Origin: Lachnospiraceae bacterium
GTDB lineage: Bacteria; Bacillota; Clostridia; Lachnospirales; Lachnospiraceae
Direction of reading: 5' to 3'
NCBI GenBank assembly: GCA_017550535.1
Contig: JAFZOS010000004.1
Location: 1 to 61,840 of the forward strand
DNA: 61,840 nt
Notes under the pieces: generated by a model
Seen by the model: the letters and a program-made list of their open reading frames with translations, nothing else
What the model was told of the DNA's origin: nothing
The model's database searches: none
Shown here: positions 16,356 to 25,596 of the stretch, piece after piece
Position numbering within the stretch: the first letter of the stretch is position 1
Layout: the number at the start of each line of letters is the position of its first letter
Program-made: the position numbers and the translations under genes

Positions 16356-17279
16356 ATGAGTAAGATTATGTATATGTTCCCCGGCCAGGGCGCACAGTAC
16401 ATCGGCATGGGCAAGGCCATGTACGATGAGTTCGATAAGGCCAGGGAGATATTTGATAAGGCGAGCGCGGTAACGGGTCTTGACATCCCGGCACTGTGCT
16501 TTGAGGAAAATGATCGTATAAACATCACTGAGTACACCCAGATCGCGATGTTGGCCACCGAAGCAGCTATCTATGCAGTAATGGAGGAAAAGGGCCTTAA
16601 ATGCGATTATACGGCCGGATTGTCACTTGGCGAATACGGCGCCCTGATAGCAGCCGGAGTATTAAGCTATGAGGACGCCTTCAAGGTAGTTCGCAAAAGG
16701 GGCATCTTCATGCAGGAAGCTGTGCCGACGGGCGGAGCCATGGCGGCAGTGCTCGGAATGGATGCAGAAACGATCGAAAAGATATGCTCGCAGGCCGAAG
16801 GTTACGCAGCTATAGCAAATTACAACTGCCCCGGCCAGATAGTGATAACCGGTGAGCAGGCAGCAGTCGAAAAGGCATCGGAAGCCCTTAAGGAAGCCGG
16901 CGCAAAGAGGGTGGTTCCCCTTAATGTAAGCGGTCCGTTCCACTCAAAGATGCTCGTTCCCGCCGGTGAGAAACTGGGCGCGGTCATAGATGAAGTTACT
17001 ATAGGAGATGTCAGGGTTCCTTACGTTTCGAATGTCACGGCACAATTGGTGACTGATTCGGTCAATATCAAGGATCTTCTGGTAAAGCAGATATCTTCAT
17101 CCGTTCGCTGGCAGCAGACTATCGAACTCATGCTTGATGAAGGCGTTGATACCTTCGTTGAGATAGGCCCCGGAAAGACACTTACGGGCTTTATGAGAAA
17201 GATCAATAAAGAAGGTAAGGAAATACAGGTATATCATATAGAAAATCCCGAGGAGCTTAAAGCATATGTTGAAAGATAA
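16356..17279 (+). CDS. fabD: Malonyl-CoA:ACP transacylase
   Basis: 307 residues. It moves the malonyl group from CoA to ACP to supply the elongation steps. The opening MYMFPGQGAQYIGMG, the nucleophile Ser90 in GLSLGEY and His196 in SGPFHSKM are all family hallmarks; DTFVEIGPGKTLTGF lies near the end. AAGGAGACACT precedes the start. A 165-bp gap separates it from fabK; this gap holds only a 35-codon open frame with no clear support. The 3' end overlaps fabG by 14 bp, which indicates translational coupling. Confidence 0.97.
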   Translation: MSKIMYMFPGQGAQYIGMGKAMYDEFDKAREIFDKASAVTGLDIPALCFEENDRINITEYTQIAMLATEAAIYAVMEEKGLKCDYTAGLSLGEYGALIAAGVLSYEDAFKVVRKRGIFMQEAVPTGGAMAAVLGMDAETIEKICSQAEGYAAIANYNCPGQIVITGEQAAVEKASEALKEAGAKRVVPLNVSGPFHSKMLVPAGEKLGAVIDEVTIGDVRVPYVSNVTAQLVTDSVNIKDLLVKQISSSVRWQQTIELMLDEGVDTFVEIGPGKTLTGFMRKINKEGKEIQVYHIENPEELKAYVER

Positions 17280-18006
17280 GGTAGCCCTTGTAACAGGGGC
17301 ATCACGTGGAATCGGTGCCGAAGTGGCCAAAACACTTGCAGGACACGGAGCCTTTGTATATGTGAATTATAACGGATCGAAGTCACGCGCCGATGAGGTC
17401 GTTGACGAGATCGTTAAGGCAGGAGGCGCCGCAGAGGCTATACAGTGCGATGTGGCTGATTTTGATTCTTGCAAGGAAATGATCGATAAGATCATCGCTG
17501 ATAAGGGACGGCTTGATATACTCGTAAACAACGCAGGTATCACAAGGGACGATCTCCTTATGAAGATGAGCGAGGAAGCCTTTGACGCGGTCATAAGCAC
17601 GAACCTTAAGGGGTGCTTTAATACGATAAGGCATGCATCAAGGTATCTGCTCAAACAGAGAAGCGGTAAGATAATCAATATGTCGTCGGTATCGGGCGTG
17701 ATGGGTAATGCCGGACAGGCTAATTACTCTGCTGCAAAGGCGGGCGTTGTGGGCCTTACAAAGAGCGTTGCAAAGGAGCTTTCCAGCAGGGGCATTAACT
17801 GCAATGCGATAGCGCCCGGGTTTATTGAGACCGAGATGACTGCAGCCATGACCGACAAGGCTAAGGAAGCGACTATCGCTATGATACCGCTTGGCAGGAC
17901 CGGCAAGGTTTCGGACATTGCAGGCGCAGTACTTTTTCTTGCGTCGGATATGTCGGATTATATCACCGGCCAGGTGTTGAGTGTAGATGGTGGGATGTGT
18001 ATATAA
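17266..18006 (+). CDS. fabG: 3-oxoacyl-[acyl-carrier-protein] reductase
   Basis: 246 residues, an SDR-family NADPH-dependent reductase that converts 3-oxoacyl-ACP to 3-hydroxyacyl-ACP. Visible features are the nucleotide-binding GASRGIG, the NNAG motif, and the catalytic Ser141 (MSSVSG), Tyr154 and Lys158 (NYSAAK). The C-terminus ends GQVLSVDGGMCI, as is typical. It starts within the last codons of fabD. A 508-bp repeat-filled gap, unusual for this operon type, follows before fabF. Confidence 0.97.
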   Translation: MLKDKVALVTGASRGIGAEVAKTLAGHGAFVYVNYNGSKSRADEVVDEIVKAGGAAEAIQCDVADFDSCKEMIDKIIADKGRLDILVNNAGITRDDLLMKMSEEAFDAVISTNLKGCFNTIRHASRYLLKQRSGKIINMSSVSGVMGNAGQANYSAAKAGVVGLTKSVAKELSSRGINCNAIAPGFIETEMTAAMTDKAKEATIAMIPLGRTGKVSDIAGAVLFLASDMSDYITGQVLSVDGGMCI

Positions 18007-18022
18007 ACTCCGCCAAACGCGG

Positions 18023-18092
18023 CCCGGAAAACAAAGACTTGAAAACAAAGGCCTGAAAACAAAGCCCGGAAAACAAAGCCCTGAAAACACGG
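18023..18092 (+). repeat. Five tandem 14-bp repeats after fabG
   Basis: Units at 18023, 18037, 18051, 18065 and 18079, each close to CCCGGAAAACAAAG, with variation mostly in the first four bases (ACTT, GCCT, CCCT). The CCGGGAAAAACAAAG core recurs once in most units of the adjacent 63-bp array, which suggests that the two arrays are related. Confidence 0.85.
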
Positions 18093-18096
18093 CCCG

Positions 18097-18475
18097 GAGT
18101 CATACTAAAACGGGAAAAAGCCGTGTTTAGTATGACAAATCCGGGAAAAATAAAGGCCTGAGTCATACTAAAACGGGAAAAAGCCGGGTTTAGTATGAAA
18201 AATCCGGGAAAAACAAAGCGCGGAGTCATACTAAAACAGGAAAAAGCCGTGTTTAGTATCAAAATTTCGGGGAAAACGAAGCGCGGAGTCATACTAAAAC
18301 AAGAAAATACCGGGTTTAGTATGACAAATCCGGGGAAAACAAAGCGCGGAATCATACTAAAACGGGAAAAAGCCGGGTTTAGTATGAAAAATCCGGGAAA
18401 AACAAAGCGCGGAGTCATACTAAAACAGGAAAAAGCCGTGTTTAGTATGACAAATCCGGGAAAAACGAAATCTGG
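18097..18475 (+). repeat. Six 63-bp tandem units, each with a CATACTAAA/TTTAGTATG stem
   Basis: CATACTAAA occurs at 18101, 18164, 18227, 18290, 18353 and 18416, an exact 63-bp spacing. The matching TTTAGTATG occurs at 18126, 18189, 18252 (last base C), 18315, 18378 and 18441. Within a unit the arms are 16 nt apart. Between units, TTTAGTATGAC can also pair with the following GTCATACTAAA (11 bp in the first junction) over a loop of about 25 nt, so two mutually exclusive folds exist. Because 63 is a multiple of three, both strands show long open frames; these are taken as by-products. The units are not separated by unique spacers. Together with the 14-bp repeats this fills the 18007-18514 gap. 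Confidence 0.92.
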
Positions 18476-18514
18476 TAGGTAAAACCAGGAATAAAAGAAA
18501 GACGAGGAAATACG

Positions 18515-19756
18515 ATGAGTAAAAAGCGTGTAGTGGTTACCGGGATGGGGGCGATAACCCCGATCGGCAACAGTGTAAATGAGTTCTGGAGCTCGGTTAA
18601 GGAAGGAAAGCTGGGTTTCGGTCCTATAACCCAGTTTGACACTACTGATTTCAAGTGCCATATAGCGGCAGAGGTCAAGGACTTTGACGCAAAGAACTAT
18701 ATGGATTTTAAGGCCGCCAGGCGTATGGAACTGTTTTCGCAGTATGCAATGGCCGCATCAAAGGAAGCAATTGAGGATGCCGGCATAGATATGACGCAGG
18801 AGGATCCCTACCGTGTGGGATGTGCCATCGGCTCGGGTATCGGAAGTCTCCAAAGCGTTGAGCGTGAGCATTCAAGGCTCCTTGAGAAAGGCCCTGGTAA
18901 GATAAATCCGCTGTTTATCCCGATGCTTATCGGAAACATGGCCGCAGGCAATGTTTCCATTGCTTTCGGGCTTAAGGGAAAGAGCATAGATGTAGTTACC
19001 GCATGTGCGACCGGAACAAACAGTATCGGTGAGGCATTAAGGACCATCCAGTATGGGGATGCGGATATCATGGTGGCAGGAGGCTGCGAAGGATCGATAT
19101 CACCTACCGGTGTTGCAGGCTTTATCGCACTTACAGCACTCTCAACCGTTGACGATCCGGAGAAATGTTCACTGCCCTTTGATAAGAATCGCAGCGGTTT
19201 CGTAATGGGCGAGGGCGCCGGCATTGTGATCCTTGAGGAACTTGAACACGCAAAGGCAAGGGGGGCAAAGATTTATGCCGAACTTACCGGCTATGGATGC
19301 TCGTCGGATGCATTCCATATCACAAGCCCTGCCGAGGATGGTGCAGGCGCGTCGGCAGCGATGCTTAACGCTCTTAAGGACGGCGGTGTTTCCCCGGATG
19401 AGCTTACCTATATTAACGCGCACGGAACGGGCACCCATCATAACGACCTGTTCGAGACACGTGCCATAAAGCTTGCCTTCGGTGATCATGCGAAGGATAT
19501 AAAGGTAAATTCCACAAAATCAATGATAGGACACCTCCTCGGTGCCGCAGGCGCAGTAGAGTTCATCACCTGTGTCAAGGAGATCGAGGAAGGTTATATA
19601 CATAAGACGGCAGGCTATACGACGCCTGACGATGAAATGGATCTTGATTACTGTAAGGAAGCGTATGAGAACGTCGATCTTAAGCACGCACTGAGCAACT
19701 CGCTCGGCTTCGGCGGCCACAACGCATCCCTGCTTGTTTCAAAATATGAGGTTTAA
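18515..19756 (+). CDS. fabF: 3-oxoacyl-[acyl-carrier-protein] synthase II
   Basis: 413 residues. FabF condenses malonyl-ACP with acyl-ACP, extending the chain by two carbons. The catalytic Cys164 (TACATGTNS), His303 ([11 protein letters not shown]) and His340 (GHLLGAAGA) sit at the canonical positions, and [13 protein letters not shown] ends the protein. GAGGAAAT precedes the ATG. The gene lies immediately after the 63-bp repeat array, so its translation or mRNA level may depend on the folding of that array. The fabZ start is 2 bp past its stop. Confidence 0.97.
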   Translation: MSKKRVVVTGMGAITPIGNSVNEFWSSVKEGKLGFGPITQFDTTDFKCHIAAEVKDFDAKNYMDFKAARRMELFSQYAMAASKEAIEDAGIDMTQEDPYRVGCAIGSGIGSLQSVEREHSRLLEKGPGKINPLFIPMLIGNMAAGNVSIAFGLKGKSIDVVTACATGTNSIGEALRTIQYGDADIMVAGGCEGSISPTGVAGFIALTALSTVDDPEKCSLPFDKNRSGFVMGEGAGIVILEELEHAKARGAKIYAELTGYGCSSDAFHITSPAEDGAGASAAMLNALKDGGVSPDELTYINAHGTGTHHNDLFETRAIKLAFGDHAKDIKVNSTKSMIGHLLGAAGAVEFITCVKEIEEGYIHKTAGYTTPDDEMDLDYCKEAYENVDLKHALSNSLGFGGHNASLLVSKYEV

Positions 19757-19757
19757 T

Positions 19758-20192
19758 ATGTCAGATTTACTCACAGCTAAGGAAATCATGGAGATCATCC
19801 CGCACCGCCAGCCTTTCATGCTCATCGATGCGATCGAGGAGATGGAGGAAGGCAAGTCGGTAAGGGCAAGAAAATGCGTAAGTTATAACGAGCCGTTCTT
19901 TAACGGACATTTCCCGGGTGAACCGGTAATGCCGGGCGCACTCATCGTGGAAGCGATGGCGCAGGCAGGCGCAGTTGCGGTACTGTCGATGCCCGATATG
20001 AAGGGCCGTACAGCCTACTTCGCAGGCATAGACAAAGCCCGCTTTAAACGCAAGGTCGTTCCCGGCGACGTACTCATCCTCGAGATGGAGATCACGAAAT
20101 TAAAGGGCCCCATCGGAGTCGGACAGGGCAAGGCAACCGTTAATGGCGAGTTGGCTTGTTCTGCAGAGATAATGTTTGCTATCAGTAAATAA
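19758..20192 (+). CDS. fabZ: 3-hydroxyacyl-[acyl-carrier-protein] dehydratase FabZ
   Basis: 144 residues from the ATG at 19758, reading [20 protein letters not shown]; an upstream in-frame start inside fabF is rejected because the length from 19758 matches the family and GAGG lies just before it. FabZ removes water from 3-hydroxyacyl-ACP to give the enoyl form reduced by FabK. The hotdog-fold active site is visible: His51 in [11 protein letters not shown] and Glu65 in EAMAQAGA. Confidence 0.96.
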   Translation: MSDLLTAKEIMEIIPHRQPFMLIDAIEEMEEGKSVRARKCVSYNEPFFNGHFPGEPVMPGALIVEAMAQAGAVAVLSMPDMKGRTAYFAGIDKARFKRKVVPGDVLILEMEITKLKGPIGVGQGKATVNGELACSAEIMFAISK

Positions 20193-20218
20193 ATAAGCCA
20201 ATATACAAGGAGTATCAT

Positions 20219-21913
20219 ATGTGGCAGGGATTTAAAAACGTTAAAAACTACTTCCCCCTGGGCAAGAAAGCCCCGGCGGAGGACACCGTAACCTGTAAGC
20301 TGTGCGGTGCCGTTCTCCCCAAACAGGAGGCCAAGGCAAACCGGTATATCTGCACCAAATGCGGCTACTATTTCAGGGTAAGGACGCACAACAGGTTAAG
20401 GATGGTCGCAGATCCCGACTCCTTTGTGGAGTGGTTTGCAGATATCGAAGAATCAAACCCGCTTGACTTTCCCGGATACGAGGAAAAGTTAAAGGAGGTT
20501 CAGGAAAAAACAGGTCAGAAGGAAGGCGTCACCATCGGACGCGCGACCATAAACGGCATCCCCGTGGTCCTCGGCGTATGTGATTCAAGGTTTTTGATGG
20601 GCTCAATGGGCCATGTGTACGGCGAAAAGATAACGGCAGCTGTCGAGCGTGCGACTGAGGAAAAACTTCCGGTCGTTCTGTTCTGCTGTTCCGGCGGTGC
20701 CAGGATGCAGGAAGGCATCATGTCCCTTATGCAGATGGAAAAAACAAGTATGGCCCTTAAAAGGCATTCAGATGCGGGCCTTCTGTATATACCGGTGCTC
20801 ACCGATCCCACGACGGGCGGCGTTACCGCAAGTTTTGCGATGCTCGGTGACGTGATCCTTGCAGAGCCCGGTGCACTCATCGGATTCGCCGGCCCGAGGG
20901 TCATTGAAAAAACAATAGGCGAAAAGCTCCCGAGCGGCTTCCAGAGCGCGGAATTCCAGTTAAACCACGGATTTGTGGATGCTATCGTCGAGCGTAAAAA
21001 CCTTAAAAAGACTTTGTACAACATCATAAAACTCTACACCGGCACCAAGGGTTATGCCAACTTTATGTCAACCAACCCGGAATCAGCCGAGCCCGAGGAA
21101 GTGGCAAGGGAGCAGGCGATAAAGTCGCACCCGCTTACGGCCTGGGAGAAGGTCAAGGCGGCGCGAAGCGTGGACCGTCCTTCGACTACGGACTACATGG
21201 ATATCATATTTGATGATTTCTTTGAACTTCACGGCGACAGGCTGTTTAAGGACGATCATGCCGTGATAGGCGGAATCGCTTATCTTGACGGTCAGCCGGT
21301 CACAGTTATCGGGATACAGAAGGGTAAGGATTTTGAGGAGTGCGCATACAGGAATTACGGTATGTGCTCGCCCGAGGGCTACCGTAAGGCACTGCGCCTT
21401 ATGAAGCTCGCCGAGAAGTTTGGCATGCCGGTAGTCACTTTCGTAAACACCTCAGGTGCATATCCCGGAAAGGAAGCCGAGGAGAACGGCCAGGGTGAAG
21501 CGATCGCGCGAAACCTTTATGAAATGTCGGCACTTAAGGTTCCCGTTATCTGCCTTATGATAGGCGAGGGAGGCAGCGGCGGAGCACTCGGCCTTGCGGT
21601 CGGTAATGCTGTCTGGATGATGGAGAATGCAACTTATTCGATACTTTCGCCCGAGGGATTCTCATCGATATTATGGAAGTCGGGCGACCGCGTCGAAGAG
21701 GCGGCGGGAGTCATGAAGCTTACGGCTGAGGACTTAAAGGAACTCGGAATAATTGAGGAGATAATCCCCGAGTACGGCGGCGCGAATGAATGGACATTGC
21801 GCTCGATCGCTAAGTACATGAAGAAGAGTATAAAGGATTACCTTAAGGCTAACGCGGATAAGAGCGGTGAGGAGCTCGCGAATGAGCGTTACGAGAGGTT
21901 TAGGAAATTTTAG
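20219..21913 (+). CDS. accDA: Fused acetyl-CoA carboxylase carboxyltransferase, beta plus alpha subunits
   Basis: 564 residues in one open frame. Residues 1 to about 285 are the AccD (beta) half with the Zn ribbon Cys26/Cys29/Cys45/Cys48 and the crotonase-like core ([28 protein letters not shown]). From about 300 onward is the AccA (alpha) half ([55 protein letters not shown]). The enzyme transfers carboxyl from biotin to acetyl-CoA, making malonyl-CoA for FabD. In many Firmicutes these are two adjacent genes. The biotin carrier (accB) and biotin carboxylase (accC) genes often found in this operon are absent and must lie elsewhere. The AccA half has a shorter leading helical region than the free subunit. 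Confidence 0.93.
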   Translation: MWQGFKNVKNYFPLGKKAPAEDTVTCKLCGAVLPKQEAKANRYICTKCGYYFRVRTHNRLRMVADPDSFVEWFADIEESNPLDFPGYEEKLKEVQEKTGQKEGVTIGRATINGIPVVLGVCDSRFLMGSMGHVYGEKITAAVERATEEKLPVVLFCCSGGARMQEGIMSLMQMEKTSMALKRHSDAGLLYIPVLTDPTTGGVTASFAMLGDVILAEPGALIGFAGPRVIEKTIGEKLPSGFQSAEFQLNHGFVDAIVERKNLKKTLYNIIKLYTGTKGYANFMSTNPESAEPEEVAREQAIKSHPLTAWEKVKAARSVDRPSTTDYMDIIFDDFFELHGDRLFKDDHAVIGGIAYLDGQPVTVIGIQKGKDFEECAYRNYGMCSPEGYRKALRLMKLAEKFGMPVVTFVNTSGAYPGKEAEENGQGEAIARNLYEMSALKVPVICLMIGEGGSGGALGLAVGNAVWMMENATYSILSPEGFSSILWKSGDRVEEAAGVMKLTAEDLKELGIIEEIIPEYGGANEWTLRSIAKYMKKSIKDYLKANADKSGEELANERYERFRKF

Positions 21914-21930
21914 GTATTCAGGAGAAAAAT

Positions 21931-22893
21931 ATGCAGGCAAGAATCATAGGCACGGGAATGGCACTTCCCGAATTGGTGGTAACTAACGACGATCTGGCTA
22001 AGATCATGGATACATCCGATGAGTGGATAACCGAAAGAACAGGTGTTAAAACGAGGCATCTGGCTGTAAAAGAAGGTACAAGTTCACTTGCGATCGAGGC
22101 TGCAAAAAAGGCGCTCGAAAACGCGGGAATGGATGCACATGAACTTGACCTTATAATAGCTGCGACGGTTACGCCCGACCGCCTCCTTCCTTTCCTTTCG
22201 GGAGAGATACAGGCAGGCATAGATGCCATGCAGGCAGCTGCATTTGACATGGTAGTCGGATGCTCGGGATATCTGTATGCCATAAGTGTTGCAAACGCAT
22301 ACGTTCAGGCGGGAATGTATAAAAACATCCTTATAGTCGGAGCCGAGACTCTTTCCCGTATAATGAACTGGGAGGATCGCAAGTCCTGCATCCTGTTCGG
22401 CGACGGAGCGGGAGCAACAGTGATAAAGGCCGATGAAGTGGGAGTCATCCGTTCGATACTTGGAACCGACGGAAAGGCAGGCCCGGCGCTCGGCTGCGAG
22501 GCAAGGCCCCTGCAGAATCCATATGTTCATAATGAGTGGGATTACCCTTACGTTGTCATGGCCGGCCAGGAGGTATACAAATTTGCGGTGCGTACGGTTC
22601 CTAAATGCATAAACGAGGTGCTCGATGCCGAAGGCATATCCGCAGATGAGATAAAGTATTTCGTGATCCATCAGGCAAACCTGCGCATGATCGAGGCGAT
22701 CGCAAAAAGGTTAGGGCAGTCCATGGATAAGTTCCCGGCATGCATTCAGGAAACGGGCAACGTATCCGCGGCAAGTATCCCGATGGTACTTGACAGGATC
22801 AACAGGGCTGGTAAGCTTAATAGAGGAGACAAGCTTGTGTTCGCCGGCTTCGGTGCCGGACTTACATGGGGCGCAAGCGTGCTTACCTGGTAA
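21931..22893 (+). CDS. fabH: 3-oxoacyl-[acyl-carrier-protein] synthase III
   Basis: 320 residues. FabH starts chains by condensing an acyl-CoA with malonyl-ACP. The catalytic triad is Cys111 (VVGCSGYLYA), His247 (VIHQANLRMIEAI) and Asn277 (ETGNVSAAS). The N-terminal DTSDEWITERTGVKTRH and the C-terminal FAGFGAGLTWGA are typical. AGGAGA precedes the start, 17 bp after accDA. It closes the operon here, whereas in many relatives fabH comes first. No clear terminator follows, so transcription may continue into the glycosyltransferase genes. Confidence 0.96.
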   Translation: MQARIIGTGMALPELVVTNDDLAKIMDTSDEWITERTGVKTRHLAVKEGTSSLAIEAAKKALENAGMDAHELDLIIAATVTPDRLLPFLSGEIQAGIDAMQAAAFDMVVGCSGYLYAISVANAYVQAGMYKNILIVGAETLSRIMNWEDRKSCILFGDGAGATVIKADEVGVIRSILGTDGKAGPALGCEARPLQNPYVHNEWDYPYVVMAGQEVYKFAVRTVPKCINEVLDAEGISADEIKYFVIHQANLRMIEAIAKRLGQSMDKFPACIQETGNVSAASIPMVLDRINRAGKLNRGDKLVFAGFGAGLTWGASVLTW

Positions 22894-22918
22894 TAAACGA
22901 TTCTTTACGGGAGTTATG

Positions 22919-23863
22919 ATGGACAGGATAGCGATTCTTATTCCTTGTTATAATGAGGAGCTGTCGGTGGCAAAAGTGGTAAGCGATGCCCATAAATACC
23001 TGCCTGAGGCTGCTGTATATGTTTATGATAACAATTCTACCGATGCTACCGTTGCGCGTGCTGTTGAAGCGGGAGCCATCGTGCGTTACGAGCATATGCA
23101 GGGTAAGGGCAACGTTATCCGCAGGATGTTTCGGGAAGTCGATGCGCAGTGCTACATCATGGTTGACGGTGATGACACATATGATTTAAGCTCCGTGCGC
23201 GAGCTTGCGGATCTTATCCTTGAAAAACAGGCGGATATGGTTGTCGGCGACCGCCTGTCATCCACATATTATTCCGAAAACAAAAGGCCTTTCCATAACT
23301 TCGGCAATTCGCTGGTAAAGGCATCCATAAATAAACTCTTTGACTGTAAGATAAACGATATCATGACAGGATATCGTGCTTTTTCATATCAGTTTGTAAA
23401 GTCGTTTCCGGTCATGTCCCGGGGGTTTGAAATTGAAACCGAGATGACGATATTCGCCGTCAATAACAACATGCAGGTTGAGAATGTCGTCATAGGTTAT
23501 AAGGACAGGCAGGAAGGCAGCTATTCCAAGCTTGACACATATTCGGACGGGTTTAAGGTTATAGGAACGATAATACGGCTTTACCGCGAATACAGGCCGC
23601 TTAAGTTCTTTACGATCATTTCAGCTACCCTTGCCCTGCTGTCGGTATTGTTTGTTATCCCGGTACTTATAGATTATGCGAACACCGGACTGGTACTTCG
23701 TTTTCCGACCCTGATCGTCTGCGGCTTCGTTTTTATTGCGGCGATCCAGTCCCTGTTTGCGGGCATGATCCTTAATAATGTCGCTCAGCGCAACCGTATG
23801 GAAACGGAACTCCGTCTGTATGATATAAGTGACAGGCTTCATGATCTTGAGGAGGCTCCATGA
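22919..23863 (+). CDS. Family 2 glycosyltransferase, dolichyl-phosphate-mannose-synthase-like
   Basis: 314 residues from the ATG at 22919, spaced 5 nt from GGGAG; the ATG at 22916 is too close to that site and the longer frame runs back into fabH. A GT-A domain opens with IAILIPCYNEELSVAKVV and contains the metal/nucleotide motif DGDDTYDLSS near residue 82. A C-terminal pair of membrane helices (FTIISATLALLSVLFVIPVL and the following one) fits DPM1/GtrB-like enzymes that load a sugar onto polyprenyl phosphate. The next gene overlaps it by 4 bp and looks like the kind of membrane transferase that could use such a lipid-linked sugar. Confidence 0.85.
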   Translation: MDRIAILIPCYNEELSVAKVVSDAHKYLPEAAVYVYDNNSTDATVARAVEAGAIVRYEHMQGKGNVIRRMFREVDAQCYIMVDGDDTYDLSSVRELADLILEKQADMVVGDRLSSTYYSENKRPFHNFGNSLVKASINKLFDCKINDIMTGYRAFSYQFVKSFPVMSRGFEIETEMTIFAVNNNMQVENVVIGYKDRQEGSYSKLDTYSDGFKVIGTIIRLYREYRPLKFFTIISATLALLSVLFVIPVLIDYANTGLVLRFPTLIVCGFVFIAAIQSLFAGMILNNVAQRNRMETELRLYDISDRLHDLEEAP

Positions 23864-25581
23864 TAATCATATGCCTTGACTGGCTTTACATCTTCGCAAC
23901 CTGTTATATCACGGGCCACGCGATACTTTGCAGGGTAAAAAGTACGCCCGGATACAGTTATCCATGCCTGTTTGAATTGATGACCGGATTTGCCTTTGTT
24001 ACGGCATATTCCGGTTATTTCAGCGTTTTTTGTAAAGTGGGTCTGGCCGCGAATATTCTTCTTGTCGTATTATGCATTGTCGGCCTTATCGTCGATAAGG
24101 ATCATTATCTGACTCTTTCCGGGAAAATTATAAAAGGCTTTAAGGCACGGGTACATATTCCCTTTATCATTGTTTCGTTCGTTGCTTTTTTTGCGATCGT
24201 TTTCATGACCTGTTACGGCATGTTCCATTCCGATTCGGGACTGTATCATGCCCAGTCGATCCGCTGGATTGAGGAATACGGCGTTGTAAAGGGACTTGCC
24301 CTTGTACAGAATCGCTTCGGCTACAACAGTGCATTTTTCAGCGTGAGTGCTTTGTACGGCTTTTCATTTCTGGGGCAGTCTCTCCACGGGGTCAACGGGT
24401 TTATGGCATTTGTCGTGACCGGGCATGCACTTTACCGTATCATTCTTGCCGTAAACGATAAAAAGCCCGGCAGGCTTTCGGCGATAGTATCTTTGGCACC
24501 TGTTATTTACACGGTGATCGGAGGCATCGAGCTTATATCGCCAACCACCGATCCTATTCTTTTATACCTTGTATTCGGTATCATGATATGCTGGTGTGAG
24601 CTTATTGATAAAAGGGTATCACAGCCCATGCCGTATGCGGTTTTATGTGTGCTGACGGTATTTCTGGTATCGGTAAAGTTGTCAGTGGGAGTGCTTGTCC
24701 TGCTTACGATCCATCCCGCGGTAAGGCTTGTTAAGGAGAAAAAGTACGGTACCGTTTTTAAGTGTGTGATAACGGGCTTTCTGTCTATACTTCCGTACTT
24801 TATAAGGAATGTCATCATTTCGGGATGGCTTATCTATCCCTTCACTGCAATAGATCTGTTTAACGTACCGTGGAAGCTGCCGCTTGAGAGCGCGCGTCAT
24901 GATGCCGACGAGATCACCACGTGGGCGCGTTACGTACGTGATGCTTCAAAGATAGACCAAAGCGTTTTTGAATGGGCACCCGTCTGGTGGAACGGGCAGA
25001 CGAATATTGACCGTTTCTTTTCCGGCGCAGCTATAGTATCATTGATCATAGGGATAGTATGGTGTGTTAGCGTGATCATCCGTCTTATGAAAAATAAGTC
25101 CGGGAATAAGGAAGGCATTTTAGGACAGCTTGTGTTTGTTGAAGTCGTCTTGATAATGGGCTTTTTATTCTGGTTTTTCTCGGCACCGCTTATACGTTAC
25201 GGATATCTGTATCTTCTTATGATGCCTCTTTTGACGGCAGCTGTTATAATAAATGATATGGGAACGGGCAGGATCATTAAATGCACGGTTGCGGCATTGT
25301 TTGCATGCATTCTTATTTATCCCGTGACCTTTCTCCTTATTGAGGATATACAGTATATACACCACAACTGGAGCAGGGCATATGCGGTCCGGCAAAAGGA
25401 TTATCCCGAGGCATCAGTTAAGGAGCGTGAATTTTGCGGGGTAACTTTCTACTATCCTGAGGAACCCGGAACGCCGGTATGGTATGATGCATTTCCGTCC
25501 GTGCTTTACGAGGATAATTTTTCGTTCATGGAGCCGGTTGACGGAACTGTTAAGGGCGGGTTCAAAATATCAGGAAAATAA
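23860..25581 (+). CDS. Polytopic membrane protein, LIC_10190-like / GT-C-like
   Basis: 573 residues, start overlapping the previous stop (ATGA). About ten to twelve membrane helices. The loop with FHSDSGLYHAQSIRWIEEYG and then NRFGYNSAFF resembles the conserved region of LIC_10190-type membrane proteins; the acidic residues there may mark a GT-C active site. The final 60 residues (YYPEEPGTPVWYDAFPSVLY) look extracytoplasmic. Paired with the GT2 enzyme upstream, it probably moves a lipid-linked sugar to an envelope acceptor, but the acceptor cannot be told from the sequence. Confidence 0.6.
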   Translation: MIIICLDWLYIFATCYITGHAILCRVKSTPGYSYPCLFELMTGFAFVTAYSGYFSVFCKVGLAANILLVVLCIVGLIVDKDHYLTLSGKIIKGFKARVHIPFIIVSFVAFFAIVFMTCYGMFHSDSGLYHAQSIRWIEEYGVVKGLALVQNRFGYNSAFFSVSALYGFSFLGQSLHGVNGFMAFVVTGHALYRIILAVNDKKPGRLSAIVSLAPVIYTVIGGIELISPTTDPILLYLVFGIMICWCELIDKRVSQPMPYAVLCVLTVFLVSVKLSVGVLVLLTIHPAVRLVKEKKYGTVFKCVITGFLSILPYFIRNVIISGWLIYPFTAIDLFNVPWKLPLESARHDADEITTWARYVRDASKIDQSVFEWAPVWWNGQTNIDRFFSGAAIVSLIIGIVWCVSVIIRLMKNKSGNKEGILGQLVFVEVVLIMGFLFWFFSAPLIRYGYLYLLMMPLLTAAVIINDMGTGRIIKCTVAALFACILIYPVTFLLIEDIQYIHHNWSRAYAVRQKDYPEASVKEREFCGVTFYYPEEPGTPVWYDAFPSVLYEDNFSFMEPVDGTVKGGFKISGK

Positions 25582-25596
25582 ATTGGGGGATTTATA

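Noticed and set aside
18097-18475. CRISPR-like periodicity
   Set aside because: The whole 63-bp unit is repeated; there are no unique spacers and no cas genes.
17963-18661. Open frames through the 63-bp array (minus strand 232 codons; plus strand 18195-18482 with a 21-residue repeat)
   Set aside because: 63 bp is a multiple of three, so any stop-free frame stays open across all units. There is no ribosome site or signal of a real protein, and the minus frame runs into fabG and fabF coding sequence.
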